Shown: positions 1 to 8,702 of the stretch, piece after piece
Position numbering within the stretch: position 1 is the first letter of the stretch
How the letters are laid out: every line of letters begins with the position of its first letter
Assembly: GCA_019235885.1 (NCBI GenBank)
Contig: JAFAKB010000089.1
Location: forward strand, 1 to 42,615
DNA length: 42,615 nt
DNA from: Candidatus Eremiobacterota bacterium
Lineage (GTDB): Bacteria; Vulcanimicrobiota; Vulcanimicrobiia; Vulcanimicrobiales; Vulcanimicrobiaceae
Direction of reading: 5' to 3'
Program-made: the position numbers and the translations under genes
The notes under the pieces: model-generated
What the model saw: only the letters and a program-made list of their open reading frames with translations
The model's database searches: none
What the model was told of the DNA's origin: nothing

Positions 1-375
1 CGAGGCGCCGAAAACGAACGACCACGTGCGCGCCATCGTCGGATCGTCGGAGGCGTAGTTGCGGAAGACGAAGGCAGCGCCGCGCAAGACGATGCCGAGG
101 AGCGCCAGCGTGAGCGGCGCGTTGAGGTACGTGCCGACGTCGGCGTAGGCGGGCGGGAAGCACGTGAAGAGCGCGACCCAGGCGAAGATCAGCCAGACGT
201 GATTCGACTCCCAGACGGGGCCGATCGCATCGGAGATCGTGTCGCGCTGCGCTTGGCGGCGCGGGCCGCTCGCGAACAGATCCCAGACGCCGCCGCCGAA
301 GTCGGCGCCGCCGAAGATTGCGTAGAGCGTGAGCGCGGCGACGACGACCGCCGCCGCGGCGTAGGCCGCGGTCAC
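1..375 (-). CDS. cydB: Cytochrome bd ubiquinol oxidase subunit II, N-terminal part (cut by window edge)
   Basis: Second subunit of the membrane cytochrome bd quinol oxidase, which reduces oxygen to water with electrons from quinol. Only the first 125 residues lie in the window. After a first membrane helix comes the family motif GGADFGGGVWDL, then AIGPVWESNHVWLIF and an FPPAYAD segment, all characteristic of CydB. The start is a GTG whose bases form a GTGA overlap with the TGA stop of cydA, so the two are translationally coupled. The C-terminal two thirds are outside the window. Identification is firm; only the downstream end is unknown. Confidence 0.93.
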   Translation of the reverse strand, partial: MTAAYAAAAVVVAALTLYAIFGGADFGGGVWDLFASGPRRQAQRDTISDAIGPVWESNHVWLIFAWVALFTCFPPAYADVGTYLNAPLTLALLGIVLRGAAFVFRNYASDDPTMARTWSFVFGAS

Positions 376-1703
376 GGAGTTGCGGCTTTCGGGGCGAGCG
401 GTTTGCGGGCGGCGGCTTGTGGCTTGCGGCCGACGCGGCGGAGTAGCCACCAGCACGTCGCGGCGAGGATCACGTAGACGCACGAGAAGACGTAGAGCTG
501 CACGGCGATTCCGGGCGCGATCGTTGCCGCGTCGCCGGTGCGCAGCAAGCCGCGGGCGATCCACGGCTGGCGGCCGAACTCGGTGACGAACCAGCCCGCT
601 TCCAGCGTGACGAGCGAAAGCGGGCCGGAGAATGCGATCGCGGCGAGGAGCCGGCGCGGAAGGTCGCGCTTGCGCAGCGCGAAAACGAACCAGGCGAAGG
701 CGACCAGCAGCAGCAGTGTTGCGCTGCCGACCATCGTGTCGAAGGAGTAGTGAACGGTCGCGATCGGCGGATAGCCGGTCGGCGCAATGCGGTCGAGTCC
801 CGTCACTTCGGAGTTGGGATCGAAGCTGACGAGCCAGCTCAGCGCGCCGGGAATCTCGATGCCGTATCGCGTTTCGCCGCGGCCGACGATCCCGCCGATC
901 GTGATCGGGGCGTGGCGTTGCGTTTTCCAGAGCGCTTCGAGTGAGGCGAACTTGGCGGGCTCGTGCTCGGCGTCGAAGCGCGCGATCGTGTCGCCGGCGA
1001 TGAATTGAAGCGGGATCGCGATGGCGGCGACGATCATTGCGATCGTCAGGCCGGCGCGGACTTGGTCGATGCGGTCTTGGGCACTTCGGCGCAGCAGTGC
1101 GAACGCGCAGACTGCGGCTGCCCCGAAGCCGGTCATCACGTAGGCGGCGAGCGCGGCGTGCACGCCTTCGACGAGCCAGGGCGGGCTGAACATCGCGGCG
1201 ATCGGGTCGACGTCGACGATCTTTCCGTTCACCAAGCGAAACCCGGACGGGATGTTCATCCAGGCGTTCACCATCGTGACGAAGCCGGCGGAAAGCGCGC
1301 CGCTGAGGGCGATCGGGATCGCGCTCAGCCAGTGCGCGCGCGGGCTCAGGCGGTCCCAGCCGTACAGGTAGACGCCGATGAAGATCGCTTCGACGAAAAA
1401 TGCGAAGCCTTCGAGCGAGAACGGCAAGCCGATCAGCGCGCCGGCGTAGCGCATGAACGTGGGCCACAGCAGGCCGAGCTCGAACGAAAGGATCGTTCCG
1501 CTGACGGCGCCGACGGCGAAGAGGATCGCCATTCCCTTCGACCAGGTTCGGGCAAGATCGTAGTACGCCCGGCGCTTCGTGCGAAGCCACACGCCTTCGG
1601 CGACGAAGACGAGGAGCGGCAAGCCGACGCCGAGCGCTGCGAAGACGATGTGGAACGCGAGCGAGGTTCCCATCTGGGCTCGCGCCGCGATCACCTGATC
1701 CAT
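372..1703 (-). CDS. cydA: Cytochrome bd ubiquinol oxidase subunit I
   Basis: Haem-bearing subunit of cytochrome bd oxidase (443 aa). His18 in AFHIVF and His182 in VEGVHAAL match the family's haem ligands, Met in HYSFDTM matches the second b558 ligand, and Glu98/Glu105 lie in the LEGFAFFVEA segment of the proton/haem site. GRQPW is present near the C-terminus. The protein is shorter than the E. coli form (about 520 aa) and has a short Q loop, so it belongs to the short-loop group that includes the cyanide-insensitive oxidases. It overlaps cydB by 4 nt. A TACACT box lies exactly 6 nt upstream of the ATG with no Shine-Dalgarno, suggesting its own leaderless promoter even though the haem c gene upstream is in the same direction. 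Confidence 0.96.
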   Translation of the reverse strand: MDQVIAARAQMGTSLAFHIVFAALGVGLPLLVFVAEGVWLRTKRRAYYDLARTWSKGMAILFAVGAVSGTILSFELGLLWPTFMRYAGALIGLPFSLEGFAFFVEAIFIGVYLYGWDRLSPRAHWLSAIPIALSGALSAGFVTMVNAWMNIPSGFRLVNGKIVDVDPIAAMFSPPWLVEGVHAALAAYVMTGFGAAAVCAFALLRRSAQDRIDQVRAGLTIAMIVAAIAIPLQFIAGDTIARFDAEHEPAKFASLEALWKTQRHAPITIGGIVGRGETRYGIEIPGALSWLVSFDPNSEVTGLDRIAPTGYPPIATVHYSFDTMVGSATLLLLVAFAWFVFALRKRDLPRRLLAAIAFSGPLSLVTLEAGWFVTEFGRQPWIARGLLRTGDAATIAPGIAVQLYVFSCVYVILAATCWWLLRRVGRKPQAAARKPLAPKAATP

Positions 1704-1709
1704 GCCGCT

Positions 1710-1715
1710 AGTGTA
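1710..1715 (-). promoter_or_regulatory. Candidate -10 box of a leaderless cydA transcript
   Basis: TACACT is followed by 6 nt (AGCGGC) and then the cydA ATG. A -10 at this distance would place the transcription start at or next to the start codon. No Shine-Dalgarno and no clear -35 are visible. The same TACACT-N6-ATG arrangement occurs before the Ldh2-type gene at 26237. Confidence 0.45.
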
Positions 1716-1751
1716 CCGCGGTCGGGAGGCGGCGCCCCCGACCTGCGTCGG

Positions 1752-3275
1752 TTACGGCTGGTGGGCTTTCGAGAAGACGAACGACCAGTCGGAGGCGAAC
1801 GGAGCGGCGCCGGCCTTCAGCTTCATCGCGCTCAGCGCTTTGGGCGAGAGCAGCGTGATCCGCGCGCGGCCTGCCACGTTCGCTCCGGACGATGCGATGC
1901 GCGCGGACATGTGGCAGTCCATGCACGCGGCGTGCTGCACGTAGGTCTCCATCGTCGAGTTCGCGACCGGCCACGACGGGTCGGGCGAGCCTTGGCTCAG
2001 CGGGATCTGCGCGAACGGTTTCTGGCGGGTCGGCGTGGGGACGCGCGGCCACTGCGTGTCGATCTGGCGGTAGTAACGGAAAACCGAATTCGTCGCGCCG
2101 GCCCGCGCCAGCGCGGCGCGGAACGTGCCGGTGGTTTGCTCGGCGAACGTGCCGACGGGCGTGACGCGCTGCGTCTGCGTCGGAACCGTGTAGGCTTGGC
2201 AACCGGGCGGCGGGGCGGTGCGGCCGTTCGCGCACGCTGTCGCGAGCGCGTTCACCTTGCACGGGCCGGTGCAGTTCGAGCGATAGTAGGTCCAGGCCGG
2301 TGTTGCGGTCGGAACGGCGGACGGCGACATCGTCGCGGGTGAGGACGGATACGGTGTGGCGTCGGGGTCGTTGTCGACCTGCTCGAACGTCGCCCACGAG
2401 AACTGCGCGGCCTTCGGCACCTTGCGCACGATGTGGAGTCCGACCAGGCCGACGACGGCGTCGTTCACGATCCGGCCGTCGGGATAGACGAGATTGGCGC
2501 GCGAGATCAGATAGCGCGCGTACTGGCTTGGATCGTGCAGCTGCACCCAGGCGGCTTTGATCTCGATCGCGCCCTGGTTGCCGTAGTTCGTCACTTTCCC
2601 TTGGCAGTTGATGTCGCCGGTCTTCGGGTCGTTGTTGCCGGAAGGCAGGCTCAGGCCGTAGCGGACGCAGTCTTTCTGCTTCTGGATCGAGGTCAGGCCG
2701 TTGCCGGTGATGTAGGCGAGCTCGTCGTTGCCGATGCGCTCTTCGTAGAACGTCACGTCGCGGTTGCGCGAGGTCAGCCAGCCGAGCGTGACGGCCTGCT
2801 GAAATCCGCTCAGGTGGACGTCGTCGCCGTCCGCCTTCGAGATGGCGGAGAGGGTTCGCAAGCCGTTCGATTTTGCTACGCCGGCGGTGAGGTTCTTGCG
2901 CGCGGTCGACGTGCCGAAGACCTCGTCGGGGTTGGCGTAGCTTTCCCATACCGTCGTGTAGGCGCCGGCCTTCGAAACCGGCTGGCCGAATGCGCTCGGA
3001 CTTGCCTGCGGGGCGGGTGTTCCGCGGCCCTGCGCGCGCCAGTTCAGGTAGATGAACTCTTGCCAGGCGATGCAGTCGGCGCTCAGCTGGAAATCGAGCG
3101 ATCCTTGCAGATCGAACGTCGGCGGCATCGTGGGCTTGACGGCGACCTTGGAGCACTGGTTTGCGCCGATTTGGGCTTGCACGCCGCGCGCGCCGCCGCC
3201 GAACGAGGCGGCGAGGGCGACGACCGCGATGAGAACGGCGAGAGCGAATCCCGTGGGCGACCAGCGTGACGGCAT
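1752..3275 (-). CDS. Secreted monohaem cytochrome c-like protein, function unknown
   Basis: A 507-aa exported protein with a signal peptide (hydrophobic stretch about residues 8-28, then VQAQ) and one haem c attachment motif, CMDCH, at about residues 451-455 near the C-terminus. Near the N-terminus of the mature protein is DCIAWQEFIYLNW, a pattern I associate with a poorly described family of large periplasmic proteins that carry one C-terminal CxxCH. Several further cysteines, clustered around residues 330-360, could form disulfides. I chose the ATG at 3275 over the upstream TTG at 3293 because GAAGGGG lies 7 nt before it. It precedes cydAB in the same direction with a gap of about 48 nt, so a redox role is likely. 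No enzymatic function can be assigned. Confidence 0.85.
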   Translation of the reverse strand: MPSRWSPTGFALAVLIAVVALAASFGGGARGVQAQIGANQCSKVAVKPTMPPTFDLQGSLDFQLSADCIAWQEFIYLNWRAQGRGTPAPQASPSAFGQPVSKAGAYTTVWESYANPDEVFGTSTARKNLTAGVAKSNGLRTLSAISKADGDDVHLSGFQQAVTLGWLTSRNRDVTFYEERIGNDELAYITGNGLTSIQKQKDCVRYGLSLPSGNNDPKTGDINCQGKVTNYGNQGAIEIKAAWVQLHDPSQYARYLISRANLVYPDGRIVNDAVVGLVGLHIVRKVPKAAQFSWATFEQVDNDPDATPYPSSPATMSPSAVPTATPAWTYYRSNCTGPCKVNALATACANGRTAPPPGCQAYTVPTQTQRVTPVGTFAEQTTGTFRAALARAGATNSVFRYYRQIDTQWPRVPTPTRQKPFAQIPLSQGSPDPSWPVANSTMETYVQHAACMDCHMSARIASSGANVAGRARITLLSPKALSAMKLKAGAAPFASDWSFVFSKAHQP

Positions 3276-3355
3276 AGGTAAACCCCTTCTCAACTAGGCG
3301 CGCGAGCGGTGCAAGGGAGCATACCGAGCGCTTGTTGAGGGGACCTGCTGCCGGG

Positions 3356-5650
3356 CTACCGCGCGAACTCGCCGTACGGCGGCGGCGTGGCGCGCGCGCC
3401 TTTGACGGCGTGCCAGAGGATGTCGTTCAGCTCGCCCTCGTCGACTCGGTCGGCGTGGGCGAGGTCGAGCCGGGCGCTGTCGGCGGCGCGGTAGGCGGCG
3501 GCGCCGTTCTTCGCGCGCGTGTCGGTTTGCGCCGGAAGTGCGTCGAAGGGCACGAGGTTCGGCGTCGCGACGAACGCGGCCGAAAGCGGCGGCGCGCCGG
3601 CGTCGTATGCGGACATCGGCGCCAGGCCGAGCAGGATCTCGATCGTGCGCAGCACCGATGCTTGCGTGTACGCGGCGTGCTGGACGCCGCCGGCGGCGTA
3701 CGGCGAGGCGACGTACAGCGTCGAGCGCTGCTCGTCGACGTGGTCGGGGCCGTTCTGCGCGTCGTCCTCGAGGACGAAGATCGCGGTAGTGGGCCAGTCC
3801 GGCGAATGCGAGACGGCTTCGACGAGCTTGCCGACGGCCTGGTCGTTGTCCGCGACCATTCCCTGCGGTGTGATCGCGCCGGCGCGCGTTCCGGAGGTGT
3901 GGTCGCGCGGGAAGCGCACGATCTCCAGTTGCGGGAGCGTGTGCGAAGCTTCGTACGCGTCGAACTCGCGCTTCCACTCCGCGAAGCGCGCGACGTCCTC
4001 GACCGAGAGGTCGAAGGTCGCGAAGCCGTGGTCCGTGTTCTTGTTCAGGAACGCATTTTCCGACGACACCGGCGTCGGACCGCTCGGCCCGGCGGTGACG
4101 AACTCGCCGTAGTTGCGCAGCGTCACGCCGTGCGCGGCGGCGTCGTCCCAGAGGTAGCCGGCGTGCGGGACCGCGGCTTCGGCGCCGTCCTCGAAGTCGT
4201 AGAAGGGGCGGCGGTTCGCGTAGTTTTGCGGCCACATCTTCTCGAGGTAGTCGTTGGCGAACGCTGCGGTCGACCAGTTGTGGCCGTCGGCGCTGACGTG
4301 CGCGTCCTCGAAGAAGCGGTCGAAGACGCCGAAGCGCTTCGCGATCGCGTGCTGGTTCGGGGTCACCTTTTCGCCGAACAGCACCAGCGAGGGATCGCCG
4401 TCGGCGCCGCTCACGTCGCCCAGCACCTGGTCGTACGTGCGGTTCTCCTTGATCACGTAGATCACGTGCTTGATCGGGCCGCCGCGGCGGATCACGGGGC
4501 TCGCCGGAACGGCATCGTGCTGCGCGAGCTCGCGGACGTCGGCGAGGCCGCGCGCGAGCGCCGCATCGTCGGGGATCGCGAGCCGGCGAACCGAGCCCAC
4601 CAAGTTGTCGGCGATGTAGTCGGTGTCGCTGCGCGCGAGCGGGTTGAAGCGCGGGTTCGCGTGGCCCGACTCGCCCTTGCCGTTCGCGACGTAGAGCACG
4701 CCGTGCGCGCGGTCGACCGCAAGCGCGGTCGGGTACCAGCCGGCGGGGATCGCGCCCAGCGGCGTGAGGCCGTGCGGGCCGGTGCGGAAGACGGCGACGG
4801 CGTTCGCCGCGCCGCACGTGACGTAGAGGCGGCTGCCGTCGAGGACGAGCGAATTCGGCGAGGTGCCGAACGCGTTCGCGCGCGCGAACGGGATCTTCGC
4901 GTGCTGTATCACCTTCTCGGTCGCGAGATCGACGACCGCGACGTCGTCGTCGTCGCTGTTCGCGACGTACAGCCGCGCGCCGTCGCTCGCGAGCGCGACC
5001 GGATGGCGGCCGACGAACACGTGCGCGTCGCGCGCGCCGAGCGCGGTCACGAAGCTCCAGCCGCGCTCGGCGACCCACAGCGTTCCGCTGCGGCCGGCGT
5101 ACAGCACCGCGGCCGGATGGTGTCCGACGTCTTCGGTCGAGAAGACGCGCGCCGTCTTCGGATCGATCAGCGCGACGCGGTTCGCGAGGTCGCCGGCGAC
5201 CGCGATCGTTCCGTTCGCCCGCTGCGCGAGCGCGACCGGGTAGAACGGCACCGGCAGCGAGACGTTCTTGTCGACCACGCCGCTCGCCGTGTCGACGTGC
5301 GCGACCGACTCTTGAAACGTGCCGGCGACCGCGACCCACACGCCGTCGCCGTTCGCGTCGCGCAGCGGTGCGCCGTACGCGCCGTTCAACGGGACGCTGC
5401 GCACCTCGTGCAGCGTCGCGGCGTCGAGGACGCGCAGCGCGGGCTTGCGGTGTCCGGCTTCGAGGACGAAGAGACGCGAGCCGTCGCGCGAGAGCACGAG
5501 CCCGGTCGGCAGCGTCCCCACCGTCGCGACCGGCCCGTCGCTGCCGCGGATCTTCCACCCCGTCGGCAGCGTCGTCACGCCCGCCGCGGCCAGCGCCGCA
5601 GCACCGAGCGCGAACACACCGAGGATCGTAGCGGCGACGGTTCGCTTCAC
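3356..5650 (-). CDS. Secreted beta-propeller phosphoesterase (YVTN repeats plus PF04185-type domain)
   Basis: An exported 764-aa protein. The signal peptide (KRTVAATILGVFALGAAALAAAG) is followed by YVTN/NHL-like propeller repeats (about residues 30-320; for example ARLYVANSDDD, GVLYVANGKG) and then a phosphoesterase domain of the acid phosphatase/phospholipase C type (about 385-680). ENRTYDQVLGD near residue 402 opens that domain, and EDDAQNGPDHVDEQRS near its end carries the metal-binding Asp/His residues. It probably hydrolyses phosphate esters outside the cytoplasm; the substrate is unknown. The GTG at 5650 was chosen because AGAAAGAG lies just upstream and the signal peptide begins immediately; an ATG at 5719 would add 23 non-signal residues. 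It is convergent with nothing and stands alone on its strand, 80 nt upstream of the haem c gene. Confidence 0.87.
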   Translation of the reverse strand: MKRTVAATILGVFALGAAALAAAGVTTLPTGWKIRGSDGPVATVGTLPTGLVLSRDGSRLFVLEAGHRKPALRVLDAATLHEVRSVPLNGAYGAPLRDANGDGVWVAVAGTFQESVAHVDTASGVVDKNVSLPVPFYPVALAQRANGTIAVAGDLANRVALIDPKTARVFSTEDVGHHPAAVLYAGRSGTLWVAERGWSFVTALGARDAHVFVGRHPVALASDGARLYVANSDDDDVAVVDLATEKVIQHAKIPFARANAFGTSPNSLVLDGSRLYVTCGAANAVAVFRTGPHGLTPLGAIPAGWYPTALAVDRAHGVLYVANGKGESGHANPRFNPLARSDTDYIADNLVGSVRRLAIPDDAALARGLADVRELAQHDAVPASPVIRRGGPIKHVIYVIKENRTYDQVLGDVSGADGDPSLVLFGEKVTPNQHAIAKRFGVFDRFFEDAHVSADGHNWSTAAFANDYLEKMWPQNYANRRPFYDFEDGAEAAVPHAGYLWDDAAAHGVTLRNYGEFVTAGPSGPTPVSSENAFLNKNTDHGFATFDLSVEDVARFAEWKREFDAYEASHTLPQLEIVRFPRDHTSGTRAGAITPQGMVADNDQAVGKLVEAVSHSPDWPTTAIFVLEDDAQNGPDHVDEQRSTLYVASPYAAGGVQHAAYTQASVLRTIEILLGLAPMSAYDAGAPPLSAAFVATPNLVPFDALPAQTDTRAKNGAAAYRAADSARLDLAHADRVDEGELNDILWHAVKGARATPPPYGEFAR

Positions 5651-5835
5651 GTTGATCTCTTTCTTCACGGCTCGCGAAAGTTGGGACGGGGGCAGGTTCA
5701 TCCTGCCGTACGGATGCACCCGCTTCGCCTCAAGCGTCAGCGCGTTGAAGCGGTAGCACCAAACGGCCAGAAATCTGTTCTAGGCCCTTGCCGCTCGAAC
5801 GTACCGCGGGATAGGAGAGGTAGGAAGGGAATACA

Positions 5836-6153
5836 ATGCACACGATGACGGTCCACAAACGGCTGTTGGAGCTCGGCTCCAACGCGCGCGAGGCACGGCA
5901 AGCAGAGACGCTCCTTGCGCGCTTCCTCCCGCTCGGGCGACCCGTCGAGATCACGGACGAGCTACTGCAAGCCGCACGTGCCGGATATCCTGCGACCGTG
6001 GCCGGCTTGCTTGCTGAAGAAGTAGAGCCCGACGAAGACGAGATCGCCGCCATGGCTGAGGCGGCGGCAATGAACGACGGGACGCTGACTGACCTGGATG
6101 ACTTTTTGCGGGAGCAAAGAGAGTCGGCGGCCTCAATCGACCGCGCCGGCTGA
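5836..6153 (+). CDS. Putative antitoxin of a RelE/ParE-type module
   Basis: A 105-aa acidic protein directly upstream of a RelE/ParE-family toxin on the same strand, the usual place of the antitoxin. Its start has a strong purine-rich Shine-Dalgarno (AGGAAGGGA) 4-5 nt before the ATG. I do not recognise a DNA-binding domain: the N-terminal half (VHKRLLELGSNAREARQAETLLARF) looks helical, and the C-terminal half is rich in Glu and Asp, fitting a partly disordered toxin-wrapping tail. Base composition here is lower in GC than in the flanking genes, suggesting transfer. The antitoxin role is inferred from context only. The 47-nt gap to the toxin is longer than in most such operons. Confidence 0.6.
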   Translation: MHTMTVHKRLLELGSNAREARQAETLLARFLPLGRPVEITDELLQAARAGYPATVAGLLAEEVEPDEDEIAAMAEAAAMNDGTLTDLDDFLREQRESAASIDRAG

Positions 6154-6200
6154 ACTGAGCTCGTGTTCCCTTCCGAGCACTCGCTACTCGGAAGTTTCCA

Positions 6201-6458
6201 ATGCAAAAACAACAGCGCGTTCGCTTGGAAAAACGGGCGAAGCGCGACCTTGCGGCCTTACCGGTCGTCGACTCAACGCGCATTCTCCATTGCGTGAAAC
6301 GCTATGCGGAATCAGGCCACGGTGACGTCAGGCACCTGCGCGGAGACTATGAAGGTGAGCTGCGCTTGCGTGTCGGTCGCTATCGAATCATACTTTCGAT
6401 TCGGGGTCGCTACGTCATCGTCCATGCCATAGTCGACCGAAAGGATGCCTACCGTTGA
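6201..6458 (+). CDS. RelE/ParE-family toxin
   Basis: An 85-aa protein with the hallmarks of the RelE/ParE fold: basic N-terminal helix (RLEKRAKRDLAAL), a middle LRGDYEGELRLRVGRYRIIL strand pair and a C-terminal IVHAIVDRKDAYR, which matches the RelE-type ending HRKDVYR. RelE-type members cut mRNA on the ribosome and ParE-type members act on DNA gyrase; sequence alone does not settle which applies. GGAAG lies 6 nt before the ATG. In 6181-6240 I counted 30 G/C of 60, clearly below the surrounding genes, which supports horizontal acquisition together with the upstream antitoxin. It converges on chrA with 6 nt between stop codons. Confidence 0.85.
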   Translation: MQKQQRVRLEKRAKRDLAALPVVDSTRILHCVKRYAESGHGDVRHLRGDYEGELRLRVGRYRIILSIRGRYVIVHAIVDRKDAYR

Positions 6459-6464
6459 AGAGCG

Positions 6465-7667
6465 CTATGCGTTCAGGAGCGCGCCGAGTATCGCGGCGGT
6501 GACGACGACGATCCATGGGGCGACGCGGAAGAGCGCGATCGCGGCGAAGGCGGCGAGGGCGATTGCGATGCGCAGCCAGGCGCCGCCGAGCGAGATCAGG
6601 ACGGGATCGTAGAGGACCGCGCCGAGCAAACCGACGACGCTCGCGTTCGCGCCGCGCACGGCGCCGGCGGCGCGTGGCGCGCCGGCGAGGCGGTTCCATA
6701 CCGGCGCGATCGCGAAGATCAGCGCGAATGAGGGCAAGAAGATCAGCCCGGTGGCGACGAGCGCGCCGGCGGCGCCGTGCAGCGGTGAGGTGTTCGCGTA
6801 GCCCAGAAACGTCGCGAACGTGTTGAGCGGGCCCGGCATCGCCTGCACCGCGCCGTAGCCGGCGAAGAAGTCGCGCGCCGAGATCAACCCGTCGCGGATC
6901 ATGCTCTGCAGCAGCGGCAGCACGACGTGACCGCCGCCGAACACGAGCGAACCGGCGCGTATCAGCGTCGCGAGAAATACGACCGTCGCGCTCTTCGGCA
7001 GCGCGGTCACCGCGACGAGCGCGAGGAACAGCGCTCCCGCGACGACCGAGACCCCGCGTGGCACGCGGATCGGCAGCCCGTCGGCGCGCAAACCGCCGGC
7101 GCGCAGCAGCAACGCCCCGGCGATAGCCCCAAGCACGATCGGCACCCACTGGAATCCCGGCAGCGGCCGCAGCGCGAGCGTGACGAACAGCGCGGCGACC
7201 GCGATGACCTTCGTCCGCCCGCCGGTGCACATCGAGGCTGCGAGGCCGACGACGGCCTGCGCCACGACCGCCGCGGCGGCGGCGAACAAGCCGTCGAGGA
7301 GCCCGCCGAGCCAAACCGGCGGATCGTGGCGTTCGGCGCCGGTCAGCAGCGCGGCGATCGCCGTCATCGCGAGCGCCGAAGGCGCGGTGAAGCCGAGCCA
7401 GGCCAGGAAGGCGCCGAGCGGGCCGCCGCGCGTGAAGCCGATCAGCATCCCGACCTGGCTCGAGGTCGGTCCGGGGATGATCTGGCAGAACGCGACGATG
7501 CGCACGAACGCGGCCTCGTCGAGCCAGCGCCGCTCCTGCACGAAGGTGCGGCGGAAGTACGCGAGGTGGGCGATCGGGCCGCCGAACGAGGTCGAGCCAA
7601 GGCGGAGGAACGTGGTGAACACCTCGCGCACGACGCCAGACTTACCCGCAGAGGATCGCGACTTCAT
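6465..7667 (-). CDS. chrA: Chromate transporter, ChrA (CHR) family
   Basis: A 400-aa inner-membrane protein with two homologous CHR halves. The first half has LGSTSFGGPIAHLAYFRR and FCQIIPGPTSSQVGMLIG; the second repeats the pattern as FGGGHVVLPLLQ and GAVQAMPGPLNTFATFLG. Members export chromate, although many genomic members are untested. The ATG at 7667 shares the palindrome CATG with the ATG of the divergent aminotransferase, so the two coding regions overlap by 2-3 nt and there is no room for a promoter between them. A GTG at 7631 would keep the complete first CHR domain and free about 35 nt. No good Shine-Dalgarno is visible for either start. Confidence 0.9.
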   Translation of the reverse strand: MKSRSSAGKSGVVREVFTTFLRLGSTSFGGPIAHLAYFRRTFVQERRWLDEAAFVRIVAFCQIIPGPTSSQVGMLIGFTRGGPLGAFLAWLGFTAPSALAMTAIAALLTGAERHDPPVWLGGLLDGLFAAAAAVVAQAVVGLAASMCTGGRTKVIAVAALFVTLALRPLPGFQWVPIVLGAIAGALLLRAGGLRADGLPIRVPRGVSVVAGALFLALVAVTALPKSATVVFLATLIRAGSLVFGGGHVVLPLLQSMIRDGLISARDFFAGYGAVQAMPGPLNTFATFLGYANTSPLHGAAGALVATGLIFLPSFALIFAIAPVWNRLAGAPRAAGAVRGANASVVGLLGAVLYDPVLISLGGAWLRIAIALAAFAAIALFRVAPWIVVVTAAILGALLNA

Positions 7668-8670
7668 GCAGCTAGGCGACTTGACGGTCTACCACAACGG
7701 GCGGTTCAGCCGCTACGACGACGCCAAGGTCGGGCTGCTGACCCACGGCCTGCAGTACGGAACCGGCTGCTTCGAAGGGATTCGCGGCTTCTGGAACGCG
7801 CGCGACGAGGAGCTCTACCTGCTTCAGCTCCAGGACCACTACGAGCGGCTCGCGCAGTCGGCCCGCATTCTTCTGATCGAGTTGCCGCACGCGGCGCGCG
7901 AGCTGTGCGAGCTGACGGTCGAGATCTGCGCGCGCAACGCGTTCCGCAGCGACGTCTACATCCGTCCCTTCTGCTACAAGGCCAACGAAGACATCGGCGT
8001 GCGGCTGCACGGCGTGAAGGACGGCTTCGCGATCGTCGCGATCCCGTTCGAGCGCTACTTCGACGCGCAGCGCGGGTTGCGGGTCGGCGTCTCGTCGTGG
8101 CGCCGGATCGACGACACGATGGCGCCGGCGCGCGGCAAGATCACCGGCGTCTACGTCAACAGCGCGCTCGCGAAGAGCGAGGCGGTGATGAACGGCTTCG
8201 ACGAAGCGATCCTGCTCTCGGCGGAAGGCCACGTCTGCGAAGGTTCGGCGGAGAACGTCTTCGTCGTGCGGCGCGGCGTGCTCTACACGCCCGATCCCTC
8301 GCAGAACATTCTCGAAGGCGTGACCCGCCGCGCCATCATGACGCTCGCGGCCGAGGAGCTGGGGATGCAGGTGGTGGAGCGGCCGATCGATCGCAGCGAG
8401 CTCGTCGTCGCCGACGAGATCTTCATCACCGGCAGCGCCGCCGGCGTGCAGTGGGTCGAGTCGGTCGACCATCGTCCCGTCGGCGGCGGCGAGCGCGGCC
8501 CGGTCGCCGGCGCGCTGATCGAGTTGTACGACCGTGCGATCCGCGGCGGGATGCAGAAGTACGAGCACTGGCTGACCCGCACGTACGCGACGCACGCCGA
8601 CGAAGGCCGCCAGACAGCCCGTTCGGATAGTTTTTCCACCTCCGGCAGCCCGCCCGCCAACCCGTCATAG
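7666..8670 (+). CDS. ilvE: Branched-chain amino acid aminotransferase (PLP fold type IV)
   Basis: Transfers the amino group between glutamate and the 2-oxo acids of Leu, Ile and Val. The 334-aa length fits the family. Visible signatures: HGLQYGTGCFEGIRG in the N-terminal domain, the PLP lysine in ARGKITGVYVNSALAKSEA, then CEGSAENVFVVRRG and ILEGVTRRAIM. The ATG at 7666 is preceded by AGAGGA about 10 nt upstream. The C-terminal 30 residues (ADEGRQTARSDSF...) are low complexity beyond the usual end and may be a local extension. The gene is divergent from chrA and shares its CATG; the lipoprotein gene follows after 32 nt. A D-amino acid aminotransferase is the main alternative but the EGxxENxF region favours IlvE. 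Confidence 0.92.
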   Translation: MQLGDLTVYHNGRFSRYDDAKVGLLTHGLQYGTGCFEGIRGFWNARDEELYLLQLQDHYERLAQSARILLIELPHAARELCELTVEICARNAFRSDVYIRPFCYKANEDIGVRLHGVKDGFAIVAIPFERYFDAQRGLRVGVSSWRRIDDTMAPARGKITGVYVNSALAKSEAVMNGFDEAILLSAEGHVCEGSAENVFVVRRGVLYTPDPSQNILEGVTRRAIMTLAAEELGMQVVERPIDRSELVVADEIFITGSAAGVQWVESVDHRPVGGGERGPVAGALIELYDRAIRGGMQKYEHWLTRTYATHADEGRQTARSDSFSTSGSPPANPS

Positions 8671-8702
8671 GGGCCGCCGCCTCCGGCACGGTACCGAGCG
8701 GC

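Noticed and set aside
3332-5848. Very long open frame opposite the phosphoesterase gene
   Set aside because: It is Arg/Val/Asp-rich without motifs and mirrors the codon bias of the real minus-strand gene; such antisense frames are common at this GC content.
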